A stretch of 64,000 bases of DNA from positions 4,385,160-4,449,159 of the forward strand of contig NZ_CP063311.1 of assembly GCF_015245355.1 (NCBI RefSeq), written 5' to 3'. This stretch comes from Anabaenopsis elenkinii CCIBt3563 (GTDB lineage: Bacteria > Cyanobacteriota > Cyanobacteriia > Cyanobacteriales > Nostocaceae). Of this stretch, positions 37,401-46,774 are shown in pieces (positions within the stretch are counted from its first letter, which is position 1; every line of letters begins with the position of its first letter). The notes under the pieces were generated by a model. It was not told the DNA's origin. It did no database searches and saw only the letters and a program-made list of their open reading frames with translations. Position numbers and translations under genes: made by a program.

Positions 37401-37687
37401 ATTTGAGAGTGGGTTGGTAGGCTCAGTTGAGTAGCAGTTGTACTTTTACGAGTTCGCCGACTGGCTGTCACTGCAACTTGGTTTTGCTGGACTAAATCGC
37501 AAATTGTGATGCTCTGAGAAACCAACCATTCACTCAACTCTAATGGGTTGATAGCTAATGGATGTAGTGGAGGATATGTGGATGTACTAGACTCGATGTT
37601 TATTCGTGATGAACGCCAAGTTTCTCCCCAAATAAATAAACAATTATTTTTATGGTTTACTAACCAATTGCCGTGTAAAATTGTCAT
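34463..37687 (-). CDS. SNF2-family DEAD/DEAH-box helicase
   Basis: 1,074 residues. The N-terminal half (about 1-590) is specific to bacterial SNF2 proteins of the HepA/RapA-unlike type and includes the DUF3670-type region. The ATPase begins near residue 600: motif I DDMGLGKTIQ, motif II DEAQ, motif III TGTPVENKLQEL, motif V SLKAGGVGLNLT, motif VI RVFRIGQT. Both RecA-like lobes are complete. The SWIM protein gene follows on the same strand. The pair is widely conserved in cyanobacteria; the DNA process it serves is not known. Confidence 0.92.
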   Translation of the reverse strand: MTILHGNWLVNHKNNCLFIWGETWRSSRINIESSTSTYPPLHPLAINPLELSEWLVSQSITICDLVQQNQVAVTASRRTRKSTTATQLSLPTHSQIIALPTHIPENDQQAIGFICPLHSGTSPSAINLPQYLQPWRVEGFCLHPTAAIKFLASVPLNAATEGDTLFASDLRFWSQVARWSLDLISRCKFLPTIQRQSDGSIVAKWQVLLDSAIDGTRLEKFAAKMPLACRTYQTNPELEEKYLALDFPTQPQELLLGFLNSTVDAQVREMLTAQPLLETRVMASLPSAVRQWLQALTSTSYTVNADALEVERLEAGLKAWTMPLQYQLSGTALFRCCFQLLPPTSGDTDWILAYFLQAADDPDFLVDAAIIWNHPVEQLVHQNRTIDQPQETLLRGLGLASRLYPVIAPSLETEYPQFCHLNPLQAYEFIKSVAWRFEDSGLGVILPPSLANGGGWANRLGLKITAQTPNNQQGRLGLQSLLNFQWQLAIGGQTISKTEFNKLVALNSPLVEINGEWVELRPQDIKTAQAFFAARKDQMSLSLEDALRLGSGDTQSIEKLPVVSFEASGTLQELIGALTNNQVIAPVPTPTNFQGQLRPYQQRGAAWLAFLERWGLGACLADDMGLGKTIQLIAFLLHLQEKDALANPTLLVCPTSILGNWEREIKKFAPHLKVLQHHGDKRLKGKAFVEAVKKHNVIITSYSLIHRDTKILQGVDWQVVVLDEAQNVKNPEAKQSQAVRELKTTFRIALTGTPVENKLQELWSILDFLNPGYLGNRQFFQRRFAIPIEKYGDTASLNQLRALVQPFILRRLKTDRDIIQDLPEKQEMTVFCGLTPQQAALYQEVVEASLTEIESASGLQRRGMILGLLIKLKQICNHPAQYLKLGTLQQHTSAKLLRLEEMLSVALEEGDRSLIFTQFAEWGKLLQADLQQKLGKEILFLYGRTSKQQREEMIDRFQHDPQGPPIMILSLKAGGVGLNLTRANHVFHFDRWWNPAVENQATDRVFRIGQTRNVQVHKFVCTGTLEEKIHEMIESKKQLAEQVVGGGEEWLTEMDTDQLRNLLILDRSAIIEED

Positions 37688-38515
37688 TATAATAACCTAA
37701 TCAATATATAATTATGCTCTTTGTCAATAAAAAAACTTCTAAATCTGGCGCTATTTCTCATATTTTAACAGGATGAGATTTAGTTTTTGGGCAAGGATTA
37801 AGAGTAGTGGCAGATGTAATGATTAAAAAATCAATATGGCGAATTCTCAAAATATACATGGGACATGATCAATTCATTGGTTAATGCATTTACCTCTTTC
37901 CCAAGTGTTAAAAAATGCAACCTGAACAATAGGCGGTAGTCATTACTGAATTCGGGTCAAAGTTATTCCCAAAATGAACCACTCTCCTAGACAGGATTTG
38001 CTACATACTGCCTGAGTAAGGATGCCTGCGTGATGAGAACATCTGCTCAAGATACCACACACCAGCAGAAGGATGTGCTGGGGCATTTAATATGCAGCCA
38101 AACTTACCCGGTATGTGTGGACATCTTTGCAATACTCGTTTTATTGTACAACCAGGCTGACCTGGTCAGTATTGAGATAACAGGTAACAGGGAATAGGTT
38201 TGATTGTCTTTTTTTGTCCTCACCTATATATCTGGCGGTGGAGTTCACCAGAAACTAGCCCCCACGGTGGCGGTACTCGGCTTGATGGGGGGTGGTTGAT
38301 TGAAATTTTGGCAGTCCTTGGGACTTGATATTATGGGAAATATTAGGCTGGCAATGAAATTAGGCTCTGGGGGTAGCAGAGGGGGTTATGAGATTATATG
38401 GTGTTTGGCAATCCAGGGCTTATTTATCTTTGTGTGTACTAGAAGTCAGTCTGAGAGCATAAATGTTAGGATTGCCACAGAGAGAGAATAGAGAAAGAGA
38501 AGGAAAAAAAACTGA
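37688..38515 (+). other. Long divergent intergenic region upstream of pnp
   Basis: 828 bp without a supported gene between the SNF2 gene and pnp. It contains hairpins, for example CCAGCA-GAAGGATG-TGCTGG near 38061, and ACCTGGTCAG-type partial palindromes near 38158. The last 150 bp before pnp are purine-rich with GAGAGAGAATAGAGAAAGAG and a possible ribosome site GAAGGAAAA. A long 5' leader for pnp is plausible, since pnp is post-transcriptionally self-controlled in other bacteria; that is inference here. Confidence 0.5.
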
Positions 38516-40672
38516 ATGGCAGAAGTTGATAAGTCAATATCCTTCGATGGTAGGGATATTAGACTAAAAGTAGGCTTACTAGCTCCCCAGGCTGGTGGGT
38601 CAGTTCTGATAGAATCGGGGGACACATCTGTTTTAGTGACCGCTACGCGAGCAAAGGCTAGAGAAGGAATTGATTTTCTGCCCCTGACAGTAGATTACGA
38701 AGAAAGACTGTATGCTGCAGGTAGGATTCCTGGAGGAATCATGCGCAGGGAGGGTCGTCCACCAGAGAAAACAATTCTGACTAGTCGGTTGATAGACCGC
38801 CCCATGAGACCTTTGTTTCCTTCATGGTTGCGAGATGACCTGCAAATTATTGCCTTTACCCTGTCTATGGATGAGTTGGTACCACCAGATGTCCTAGCAG
38901 TAACTGGGGCTTCCATTGCTACCCTCATCGCACAAATTCCCTTTAATGGGCCTATGGCAGCAGTACGGGTAGGCTTAGTGGGAGATGATTTTATTATTAA
39001 CCCCACCTATGCAGAAATTCAAAGCGGAGACTTGGATCTGATAGTGGCTGGTTCCCCCCACGGTGTGATCATGGTGGAAGCGGGAGCCAATCAATTGCCA
39101 GAGCAAGATATTATCGAAGCAATTGATTTTGGGTACGAAGCAGTCAGAGATTTAATCCAAGCCCAGGAAGATTTATTGGCGGAAATGGGTTTGCGAGTTG
39201 TGCAAGGGGAACCACCAGAGGTAGACCTGACTCTGAGCAATTTTATCCGCGATCGCGCCAGCGATGAGATTAAGAAAATCCTATCTCAGTTTGAATACAC
39301 CAAAGCTCAACGGGATGAAGCCTTGGAAGCTCTCAAGGAAAAAATTACTATTGCGATCGCGGAATTACCCGAAGAAGACGAAATTCGAGTTGCTGCAACC
39401 GCAAACGGTAAGGGAATAGGTAATCACTTTAAAGACGTGACCAAGCACTTGATGCGTCGTCAAATCATTGAAGATAAAGTCCGGGTTGACGGTCGCAAAC
39501 TGGATGAAGTCCGTCCTGTTTCTTGTCAAGTTGATATCTTACCCAAACGAGTCCACGGTAGTGGTTTATTTAACCGCGGATTAACCCAAGTGCTATCTAC
39601 TTGTACCCTTGGTACTCCTGGAGATGCTCAAAACCTCAACGATGACTTGCAATCAGACCAATCTAAACGCTACCTGCATCATTATAACTTCCCGCCGTTC
39701 TCAGTGGGAGAAACTAAACCTATGCGTTTTCCAGGAAGGCGCGAAATTGGTCATGGTGCTTTAGCAGAGCGAGCGCTGATACCTGTGCTACCGCCAAAAG
39801 AAGAATTCCCCTACGTGATTCGTGTCGTATCAGAAGTGCTTTCTTCTAACGGTTCGACTTCTATGGGTTCAGTGTGCGGTTCTACTCTATCATTGATGGC
39901 TGCTGGTGTACCAATTATCAAACCCGTGAGCGGTGCTGCAATGGGTTTGATTAAAGAAGATGACGAGGTGCGAGTTCTCACTGATATTCAGGGGATTGAG
40001 GACTTTTTGGGCGATATGGACTTTAAGGTAGCCGGTACAGATACCGGTATTACTGCCTTGCAAATGGACATGAAAATCCCTGGTTTGTCATTGGAGATTA
40101 TTGCCCAAGCCATCCACCAAGCTAAATCAGCCCGGTTACATATTCTGGATAAAATGCTCCAGACTATCCAACAAGCACGTCCTGACACCTCACCTTATGC
40201 CCCGCGTCTATTGACTATCAAGATTGATTCAGACATGATTGGTCTGGTGATTGGGCCTGGAGGAAAAACAATTAAGGCTATCACTGAAGATACTGGTGCG
40301 AAAATTGACATCGAAGATGATGGAACTGTCACCATTTCTGCTGTGGATGAAGGCCGCGCTAAGAAAGCCCGTAACATCATTCAAGGTATGACCCGTAAGT
40401 TAAATGAAGGTGATGTTTATGTAGGGCGTGTGACTCGGATTATCCCTATTGGTGCATTTGTAGAATTTCTGCCCGGAAAAGAAGGCATGATTCACATTTC
40501 TCAACTAGCTGACTATCGGGTTGGCAAAGTTGAAGATGAGGTAGCCGTTGGAGATGAAGTAATTGTCAAAGTGCGAGAAATTGATAATAAAGGACGGATT
40601 AATCTGACACGTTTAGGTATCCACCCAGATCAAGCGACTGCGGCACGTGAAGCGGCGGCTGTGAATCGGTAA
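38516..40672 (+). CDS. pnp: Polyribonucleotide nucleotidyltransferase (PNPase)
   Basis: 3'-5' phosphorolytic RNase and RNA polymeriser. The 718-residue protein has two RNase PH-like domains (first about 10-145; second about 310-530, with the catalytic [10 protein letters not shown] and [16 protein letters not shown] regions), a KH domain ([15 protein letters not shown]) and an S1 domain ([31 protein letters not shown]). It is full length. It has its own long upstream region and the scpA gene follows after 71 bp. Confidence 0.97.
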   Translation: MAEVDKSISFDGRDIRLKVGLLAPQAGGSVLIESGDTSVLVTATRAKAREGIDFLPLTVDYEERLYAAGRIPGGIMRREGRPPEKTILTSRLIDRPMRPLFPSWLRDDLQIIAFTLSMDELVPPDVLAVTGASIATLIAQIPFNGPMAAVRVGLVGDDFIINPTYAEIQSGDLDLIVAGSPHGVIMVEAGANQLPEQDIIEAIDFGYEAVRDLIQAQEDLLAEMGLRVVQGEPPEVDLTLSNFIRDRASDEIKKILSQFEYTKAQRDEALEALKEKITIAIAELPEEDEIRVAATANGKGIGNHFKDVTKHLMRRQIIEDKVRVDGRKLDEVRPVSCQVDILPKRVHGSGLFNRGLTQVLSTCTLGTPGDAQNLNDDLQSDQSKRYLHHYNFPPFSVGETKPMRFPGRREIGHGALAERALIPVLPPKEEFPYVIRVVSEVLSSNGSTSMGSVCGSTLSLMAAGVPIIKPVSGAAMGLIKEDDEVRVLTDIQGIEDFLGDMDFKVAGTDTGITALQMDMKIPGLSLEIIAQAIHQAKSARLHILDKMLQTIQQARPDTSPYAPRLLTIKIDSDMIGLVIGPGGKTIKAITEDTGAKIDIEDDGTVTISAVDEGRAKKARNIIQGMTRKLNEGDVYVGRVTRIIPIGAFVEFLPGKEGMIHISQLADYRVGKVEDEVAVGDEVIVKVREIDNKGRINLTRLGIHPDQATAAREAAAVNR

Positions 40673-40743
40673 TATCAATTGGGGATTTTAGATTTTTATC
40701 TAAAATCCGCGATGCCTAGTCTACAGGGTTTTTCGCAAATTTT

Positions 40744-41565
40744 ATGGATGCTTCCGAGTTATTAGAAACAATCACACACCTGATTTCCCAGGCTGAACAA
40801 GGTGAGATAGATCCTTGGGATGTTGAAGTAATAGAGGTGATTGACCGTTACCTAGAACTAATGGCACCGGAGGACACACCTCAAGGCTATGAGTCGGACT
40901 TGTCACAATCAGGACAAGCTTTTTTGTCAGCATCGATGTTAGTGTTATTCAAAGCCAATACTTTGATGCAATTATCTTCAGTGGAAGAGGTAGAGGATGA
41001 GATAGCAGATGATGTAATTTTATGCAGTGAAGGTGAGTTATTAAATCATGGTCATCGTCTGCAATTAGAGCGGTATTTGCGGCGCCGTCCCTCAGCAATG
41101 CCACCGTCAAAGCGTCGTGTGACTGTGGTAGAGTTAGTCAAGCAATTGCAATTTATGGCTAACCAACTGAAACTGGTGGAGAAATCTAGTCAGCCTGTTA
41201 CCCAACACCGGCGTCATCCCAAGTCCCAAAAAATGCGCCAGGCGCTGGAGTTAGCTCACCAGGAAAATTTGACAGAGGTAGCTGGAGAACTAGAGCAAGT
41301 GTTGCATTGTTCTACCAGAAAGCTATTGTTGACATCAAATTGTTTGAATTTAGAACAACTGGTCGATTTGTGGACTCAAACAAAGCAAGCTAAACAAGAT
41401 AGTTCTACCCATGACTCAGAAAATGGGGCTACAGTTAGCGTCTTTTGGGCTCTACTACTGCTCTCGTCTCAATCTAAAGTCGAGTTATCACAAGATGAGT
41501 TTTACCAGGATATTCAAATTCGATTACTGACAGATTCACCTCAGGAAGACTTTACTCACCCTTGA
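40744..41565 (+). CDS. scpA: Segregation and condensation protein A
   Basis: Kleisin subunit of the SMC-ScpAB condensin. The 273-residue protein has the N-terminal segment ITHLISQAEQGEIDPWDVEVIEVIDRYLEL, typical of ScpA, a middle region with LSASMLVLFKANTLMQ and a C-terminal winged-helix part (ATVSVFWALLLLSSQSKVELSQDEFYQDIQIR). It probably shares a transcript with pnp. scpB is not in the window. Confidence 0.92.
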   Translation: MDASELLETITHLISQAEQGEIDPWDVEVIEVIDRYLELMAPEDTPQGYESDLSQSGQAFLSASMLVLFKANTLMQLSSVEEVEDEIADDVILCSEGELLNHGHRLQLERYLRRRPSAMPPSKRRVTVVELVKQLQFMANQLKLVEKSSQPVTQHRRHPKSQKMRQALELAHQENLTEVAGELEQVLHCSTRKLLLTSNCLNLEQLVDLWTQTKQAKQDSSTHDSENGATVSVFWALLLLSSQSKVELSQDEFYQDIQIRLLTDSPQEDFTHP

Positions 41566-41627
41566 TGACGCAGATTATGATCAGTAATATTTATATGATA
41601 AGATTTATCTTTTGTACATAACAGCGG

Positions 41628-41960
41628 TTATTCGTATCTATCTTTCTTGGATTTAATAACTTTAATTACATCGTCATGTTGTTGACCTTCGATGATATCT
41701 TTTAAATGTATTTTGCCTTCAATATATTGAATATGGATGCGCCATCCTGATATTTTATCTATGTCTGCTCTGTATATAGCTTGTTTGATACCTGTCACTT
41801 TATGGAGTCTAGTTTTAGGAAAGCTTCTGGTTCTATGACACTCATTATCCTCTAATTCGGCTAAAGCTTCCAGGAAATCAAGTTTCAAATCTTGTGGTAA
41901 AATCCTAATTGCTTCATGGATAACACCATACTCATCCAGAAGTGGCTTGATTTGTACCAT
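41628..41960 (-). CDS. RelE-superfamily-like protein, second gene of a pair
   Basis: 110 residues. The C-terminal half (RTRSFPKTRLHKVTGIKQAIYRADIDKISGWRIHIQY) has the pattern of RelE/ParE-fold proteins, with a basic strand-helix-strand core, and ends in a basic DDVIKVIKSKKDRYE. Its ATG overlaps the stop of the upstream gene by 1 nt, so the two are translationally coupled. No antitoxin of ordinary form is adjacent. The fold assignment is from pattern only and the role may be different. Confidence 0.6.
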   Translation of the reverse strand: MVQIKPLLDEYGVIHEAIRILPQDLKLDFLEALAELEDNECHRTRSFPKTRLHKVTGIKQAIYRADIDKISGWRIHIQYIEGKIHLKDIIEGQQHDDVIKVIKSKKDRYE

Positions 41961-42346
41961 TAGCAGAAACTAACCTGAATATCTTGATTGTTAACGGTGA
42001 AGTCTTGATAAAGAGTTTCTGCAACTGAATTATATGCTGCTGGTGCATCTTCAGCCTTGACTACTCTAAATAAAGTTATTAAAGTTCTCTCAAAAATAGG
42101 ATCATCATCAATAGTGAGAATAATTCTCATATTTTCATTAATCTTCAGAGAATATATAGAAGAATCATAATTTTCATTGAGTCTGATATTTCTTAACTGA
42201 GCGCTATGTTGGTAAAACAGATTGTTGTCTGTTGAGAGCAACTCAACATACTGATTCAATTTTTTAATAATCTTAAATTTTTCTGTATTACTAAATTGCT
42301 CTAAATCCTGCTCAAAATCCCGTGTAGATTCAATCAGTACATCCAT
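41960..42346 (-). CDS. RelE/ParE-superfamily-like protein, first gene of a pair
   Basis: 128 residues from the ATG at 42346, which follows TAGGAG at a good distance; a longer frame from 42397 lacks this. The central part (LRNIRLNENYDSSIYSLKINENMRIILTIDDDPIFERTLITLFRVV) fits toxins of the RelE/ParE fold, with a conserved Arg on the third strand. The pair with the next gene is unusual because both members look toxin-like. One could act as an antitoxin, or an antitoxin may be absent. This is inference from sequence pattern. Confidence 0.6.
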   Translation of the reverse strand: MDVLIESTRDFEQDLEQFSNTEKFKIIKKLNQYVELLSTDNNLFYQHSAQLRNIRLNENYDSSIYSLKINENMRIILTIDDDPIFERTLITLFRVVKAEDAPAAYNSVAETLYQDFTVNNQDIQVSFC

Positions 42347-42521
42347 AGTAATAGCTCCTAGGATTAAATCACCAACTGACTTCAAAGGTAAGCTCAATAA
42401 TCAAGAATTGCAATTGCTCACTAAGCATACAGAACCAAAAACCCTATGAAACACAAAGCACTCAAAACACTCATCCCCAACCTCTGGTGAGAAGCCAGGG
42501 AAAGAGGTTTGAACAGCTATA

Positions 42522-44111
42522 CTACAAAGGACGGTAAACCCGATAGTTGATTTGAGGGAAAATATTATCCATTAATTCCACTTTTTCCAACCAACCACTA
42601 TCAACCTTAGCAATTTTTACATCTTCATAGAGCTTATTAAACCGCATCAGATGCGATCGCGTCCGGCGCACAGCATAAGGTACCATAGTTCCCGTGCGCA
42701 TAATAAAGGCCCAGTCGGAAGACTGTGCTAGTAAAAGTTCCCGAGCGGCTTGGTTGAGAGCCTTTTCCTGTAATTGGTCTTCTGCTTCCAAACGAGATAT
42801 TTCGATCATGCGTTCGGTTGCTTTGTGTAAATGTGGATAAATCCAAGCATTTGTTTCATTTAACCAATATTCATGGAAACCCTTATAACCCCAACTCGAC
42901 TGGGAGGGGCGACAAACCTGCTGAGTGGGTTCTGCGCGTAAATAGTCAGCTAGATGAGTCATTTGATAAGTTCCTTGATCATACCATGACTTGCGGAACA
43001 GGTAATCAATAAACCAAGGTCCTTCGTACCACCAGTGGCCAAATAACTCTGCATCATAAGGCGAAACAATAATTGGCCGCCGCCCCATAATCCCGTTTAA
43101 ATGTTCAGCCTGACGTTCTCGGTTATACATAAAGTTAGCAGCGTGTTCTGCTGCTTTCTCCCTAGCCCAGTAAGGATCATAGAGAGCTTTGTCGGAAAGT
43201 CCCAAACCGCGCCCGGTAATTTTATGATACTTAATACCAGTATTTTTACGTTGACCATTGGGCATAATATAGGGCTTAATGTAATCATATTCAGCTTCCC
43301 AGCCCAAATCCTTGTAAAATTCCCGGTATTCTGCAGCACCGGGATAGCCCACCTCAGATGACCATACTTGCTGAGAAGATTCATGGTCTCGACCAAAAGC
43401 CGCTACCCCAGTTTCTGTAAAAATTGGTGCATAAGTACCAAAGCGGGGGCGGGGACGGGCGTATAAAATCCCATGTCCATCAGTGAGGAAATAGCGTAAA
43501 CCAGCATCCGCCAGCATTCGCTCCACACCTTCATAGTAAGCACATTCTGGTAACCAAATTCCTCTGGGGGGTTGGCCAAAGGTTTGCTCGTAGTGTTCAC
43601 AAGCTACTTGAATTTGCGCCCACACCGCTTGGGGGTACATTTTCATCAGTGGTAGATAGCCGTGGGTAGCACCACAAGTAATAATTTCTAAGTTATTAGT
43701 ATCTTGGAATTGCTTAAATGCTGTTACCAAGTCACCCTTGTACTTTTCCCATACCTGACGCGCTTCGTTAAACTCAGTGGCGTAGTGTTCAGCTAGGTAA
43801 CGAAGATGCCCATTATTGATATTATGCTCAGTTTCTAGTTCTGTCAGTTCTTCTAATTTGGCTAAGTGGGCGTCATAGCGTTCTTGCAGTAGGGGGTCAC
43901 GGAGCATGGACACTAGAGGTGGTGTCATACTCATGGTGATTTTAAAGTCGATACCGTCTCGCTTTAAGCCCTCAAATACTTTTAATAAAGGAATGTATGT
44001 TTCCGTGATGGCTTCATAAAGCCATTCTTCTTCTAATACATAGTCACTTTCTGGGTGACGAACGAAGGGTAGATGGGCGTGAAGTACGAGCGCGACGTAG
44101 CCGATAGCCAT
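42522..44111 (-). CDS. Glycoside hydrolase family 57 protein (glycogen branching enzyme type)
   Basis: 529 residues of family GH57/DUF1957. The N-terminus YVALVLHAHLPFVRHPE with the HxH motif begins the (beta/alpha)7 barrel. IWLPECAYYEGVERML contains the conserved Glu nucleophile region of GH57 enzymes and SPYDAELFGHWWYEGPWF carries the Asp acid/base. The DUF1957 C-terminal helical domain follows. Members with this layout are alpha-1,4-glucan branching enzymes in some bacteria, so a role beside GlgB is plausible. Confidence 0.88.
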   Translation of the reverse strand: MAIGYVALVLHAHLPFVRHPESDYVLEEEWLYEAITETYIPLLKVFEGLKRDGIDFKITMSMTPPLVSMLRDPLLQERYDAHLAKLEELTELETEHNINNGHLRYLAEHYATEFNEARQVWEKYKGDLVTAFKQFQDTNNLEIITCGATHGYLPLMKMYPQAVWAQIQVACEHYEQTFGQPPRGIWLPECAYYEGVERMLADAGLRYFLTDGHGILYARPRPRFGTYAPIFTETGVAAFGRDHESSQQVWSSEVGYPGAAEYREFYKDLGWEAEYDYIKPYIMPNGQRKNTGIKYHKITGRGLGLSDKALYDPYWAREKAAEHAANFMYNRERQAEHLNGIMGRRPIIVSPYDAELFGHWWYEGPWFIDYLFRKSWYDQGTYQMTHLADYLRAEPTQQVCRPSQSSWGYKGFHEYWLNETNAWIYPHLHKATERMIEISRLEAEDQLQEKALNQAARELLLAQSSDWAFIMRTGTMVPYAVRRTRSHLMRFNKLYEDVKIAKVDSGWLEKVELMDNIFPQINYRVYRPL

Positions 44112-44239
44112 AGTTATTTAAGGGTATTACTGTGAATTGAAGGAGGAGGGGGTGAGGTAAATTAACAATATTTTAGGACTTTATGGGGATCGTGAGTTGA
44201 GTTTTCTGTTTCCCTTTACCTTTAAAAATATTTACTCAC

Positions 44240-44293
44240 TACCAAAAAACGCGCACAGTGCTCCTAGTTTCTAACTATGGGGGTGTAGTGCGA
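44240..44293 (+). repeat. Relic of the IS200/IS605-like left end
   Basis: TACCAAAAAACGCGCACAGT and the following TCCTAGTTTCTAACTATG block closely match the left end of copy B (16486-16545). Only about 54 bp remain, with no right end. It lies in the short gap after the rsgA stop and before the GH57 gene region. Confidence 0.6.
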
Positions 44294-44301
44294 TCGGTGT
44301 G

Positions 44302-45387
44302 TTACTCTTGGGCGTCTTGATATATTTGTTCTAGTGCTTGTAGTTGTGTTTTCCGAGAGACGCGACGATATTTTTTACTCTCTAATTTTGGTTCGTATTG
44401 CTGCTTACCTTTACCTTTGGTTTTGATTTTCACTGTTGATTCAGGATCGGCTTGTTGTTGGATCTGAGTTTGACGGGCGATCGCCTGTGCTAAGAAATCC
44501 AAGTAATGTTCGTACCTTTCCCAGTCACCCCGCACCACACAATCAGGCTCGTCTCGATGCAAACAGTCACTAAATCGACAACTAGCGGCTGCTAACCTTT
44601 GTTTGGCTTCTGGGAAGTAATATACTAGTTCTTCTGGAGTAGAATCTAAATCAGGTTGATTAAAGCCGGGGGTATCTGCGAGTAAACCACCCGCTGGCAA
44701 TTCAAATAATTCTGTATGGCGGGTTGTATGACGACCTCGTGCTAGTTTACCAGAAACTTCTGCCACTCGCAGGTTAAGGGCGGGTATGAGGGTATTAATG
44801 AGGCTAGATTTTCCCACACCAGAAGGTCCAGCAATGACAGTAATTTTATGATTGAGATAATTAGTTAATTCGTCAATGTTAATGCCATTTTTGACGCTGA
44901 TAAATATGGGTTTATAGCCCCAGCCCTCCAGTCGATCGCTAATTTCCTTTTGTACCTGTGGGGAGACTAAATCACTTTTATTCAGGCATAAAAGTACATT
45001 CACATCAGTGGATTCGGCTTTGATCAGAAACCGACTTAATTGATAAGGGTCCAAAGGTGGATCTGTGAGCGCAAATGCTAGCAGGATTTGGTCAACATTG
45101 GCGATCGCTGGACGGTCTAATTGACTCTCACGGGGGAGAACATCTGACACTGCTCCCCTCCCACCAGACCAATCTGGCTGAGAAACGATGACGCGATCGC
45201 CCACCATTACCTGCTGTCCGATTTTTTTCAAGCGGGTTCTGCGGGTACAAAGCAAGACCGGTGGGGAACCGGTCATCCGAACCCCTACTTCTTCTACATC
45301 CAGCCGCACGCGATAAAAATTGGCTTGCACGGCTAGCACCGTACCGAGTAACTGCCCATTAGTTGACATAGTTGTGACTGTTGTCAT
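44302..45387 (-). CDS. rsgA: Ribosome small-subunit GTPase RsgA
   Basis: Late 30S assembly GTPase with circularly permuted motifs. The 361-residue protein has an N-terminal OB domain (GQLLGTVLAVQANFYRVRLD), then G4 CLNKSD, G1 GPSGVGKSSLIN and G3 DTPGF in permuted order, and the C-terminal zinc region CRFSDCLHRDEPDCVV. The ATG at 45387 overlaps the TusA-like stop (ATGA), so the genes are coupled. A longer frame to 45438 overlaps the TusA-like gene and is not needed. The tail (residues 320-361) is basic. Confidence 0.93.
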   Translation of the reverse strand: MTTVTTMSTNGQLLGTVLAVQANFYRVRLDVEEVGVRMTGSPPVLLCTRRTRLKKIGQQVMVGDRVIVSQPDWSGGRGAVSDVLPRESQLDRPAIANVDQILLAFALTDPPLDPYQLSRFLIKAESTDVNVLLCLNKSDLVSPQVQKEISDRLEGWGYKPIFISVKNGINIDELTNYLNHKITVIAGPSGVGKSSLINTLIPALNLRVAEVSGKLARGRHTTRHTELFELPAGGLLADTPGFNQPDLDSTPEELVYYFPEAKQRLAAASCRFSDCLHRDEPDCVVRGDWERYEHYLDFLAQAIARQTQIQQQADPESTVKIKTKGKGKQQYEPKLESKKYRRVSRKTQLQALEQIYQDAQE

Positions 45388-45647
45388 GGGCCAGCAGTAG
45401 CGGGGCGGCGTACCAACAAAGAAAAATAGCCCATGCAATCTGTAATTTGCTCAACCTGATAACCTGCCATGGTCAAGCTATCAGGGACTTGCTCAATAGG
45501 TTCTCCAGAATCTAGCCATACTTCGAGCAAACCTCCCGGCGGCATTTTTTCTAGAAATAATTTTGTGCGCACAAAATTAATCGGACAAGGAGTACCGCGC
45601 AGGTCGAGTTGAGCATCGGGACTTGAAAGGTGAGAAGATTTCATCAC
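45384..45647 (-). CDS. TusA-like sulfurtransferase
   Basis: 87 residues of the TusA/SirA family. The catalytic motif CPxN is in [20 protein letters not shown]. The remaining part ([21 protein letters not shown]) matches the small two-layer fold. It overlaps dnaJ (4 bp, ATGA) upstream and rsgA downstream, forming a tight dnaJ-tusA-rsgA unit. The sulfur acceptor is not known. TusA-type proteins transfer sulfur to tRNA or other acceptors. Confidence 0.88.
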   Translation of the reverse strand: MMKSSHLSSPDAQLDLRGTPCPINFVRTKLFLEKMPPGGLLEVWLDSGEPIEQVPDSLTMAGYQVEQITDCMGYFSLLVRRPATAGP

Positions 45648-46774
45648 TTAAACAGATTCCCCAAGAAGCCTTGACCACCTTTAACAGTCTTATCTCCCTT
45701 AATTTTAGCGAGCTTTTCGAGCAATTCCCGTTCTTCTGAGGTCACCTTGGTAGGAATGTCAATTAATATTGTCAGTAGATGGTCTCCCCGACTGACAGGA
45801 TTTCCCAAACGAGGTACACCCCGGTTTTCCAGCTTCATGACCGTATTGGCCTGGGTACCGGCGGGGATAATCATTTCCACCGGACCATCTACGGTTTCTA
45901 CTTCCAAACGGCAGCCTAAAATAGCTTGCAGGTAGCTAATTTTTATTTCTGAGAGAATATTAATGCCATCCCGACGGAATTGTTCATCCTCATTGACAAA
46001 TAAGTAGACATACAAATCCCCCGGCGGTCCGCCACGTTGACCGGCATCTCCTTCCTGAGAGATGCGTAAACGGGTACCATTGTCAACCCCTGCGGGGATA
46101 GTAATTTTTAGTTTCTTAGGTATTTGATTTGTCCCTTTCCCATCACAAGCCTCACATTTATCTTCAATCACTGTTCCCGTTCCGTTACAGGTAGGACAAG
46201 TTGAGACCTGAGTAAAGCTACCAAAAGGTGTTCTAGTCACACGACGGACTTGACCGGAACCCCCACAAGTGGAACAGGTACGAGGGCGAGTACCGGGTTT
46301 AGCACCCGATCCATTACAGACACCACAGACCTCCAGATGGGAAATGCGAATTTCTTTTTCGCCGCCAAATACAGCTTCGCGAAAGTCTAACTTCAGGTCT
46401 AGCCTTAAGTCGTCTCCCCGTACTGGTCCGCTGCGCCGCCGTTGCGTTTGACCGCCCATACCGCCACCGGCGAAGCCACTAAAAATACTTTCAAAGATAT
46501 CGGCAAAGCCGCCCATATCGCCCATGTCTTGGAAGCCTGCGCCTCCTGCGGCACTGGAAACACCAGCTTCACCAAAACGGTTATACCGTTCTCGCATCTC
46601 TGGCTCAGAAAGCACTTCATAAGCGCGGTTAATTTCCTTAAACCGATCTTCCGCTCCCGCTTCTTTGTTCACATCTGGGTGATACTTGCGGGCTAAACGG
46701 CGGTAAGCTTGTTTGATGTCTTCTTTGTCGGCGTCACGGGAGACACCCAGAATTTCATAATAGTCGCGGGCCAT
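45644..46774 (-). CDS. dnaJ: Chaperone DnaJ
   Basis: Type I Hsp40 co-chaperone, 376 residues from the Met that starts [14 protein letters not shown] (a longer frame adds 14 unlikely residues). It has the J domain with the HPD motif (KYHPDVN), the Gly/Phe-rich region ([15 protein letters not shown]), four zinc-finger repeats of CxxCxGxG type ([32 protein letters not shown]) and the C-terminal substrate-binding domain. It overlaps the TusA-like gene by 4 bp. The dnaK gene that often lies upstream is absent; 721 bp separate dnaJ from grpE. Confidence 0.96.
   Translation of the reverse strand: MARDYYEILGVSRDADKEDIKQAYRRLARKYHPDVNKEAGAEDRFKEINRAYEVLSEPEMRERYNRFGEAGVSSAAGGAGFQDMGDMGGFADIFESIFSGFAGGGMGGQTQRRRSGPVRGDDLRLDLKLDFREAVFGGEKEIRISHLEVCGVCNGSGAKPGTRPRTCSTCGGSGQVRRVTRTPFGSFTQVSTCPTCNGTGTVIEDKCEACDGKGTNQIPKKLKITIPAGVDNGTRLRISQEGDAGQRGGPPGDLYVYLFVNEDEQFRRDGINILSEIKISYLQAILGCRLEVETVDGPVEMIIPAGTQANTVMKLENRGVPRLGNPVSRGDHLLTILIDIPTKVTSEERELLEKLAKIKGDKTVKGGQGFLGNLFK

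Noticed and set aside
34463..37687. Several ORFs of 60-70 residues opposite the SNF2 gene
   Set aside because: They are antisense frames of a clearly conserved coding sequence.
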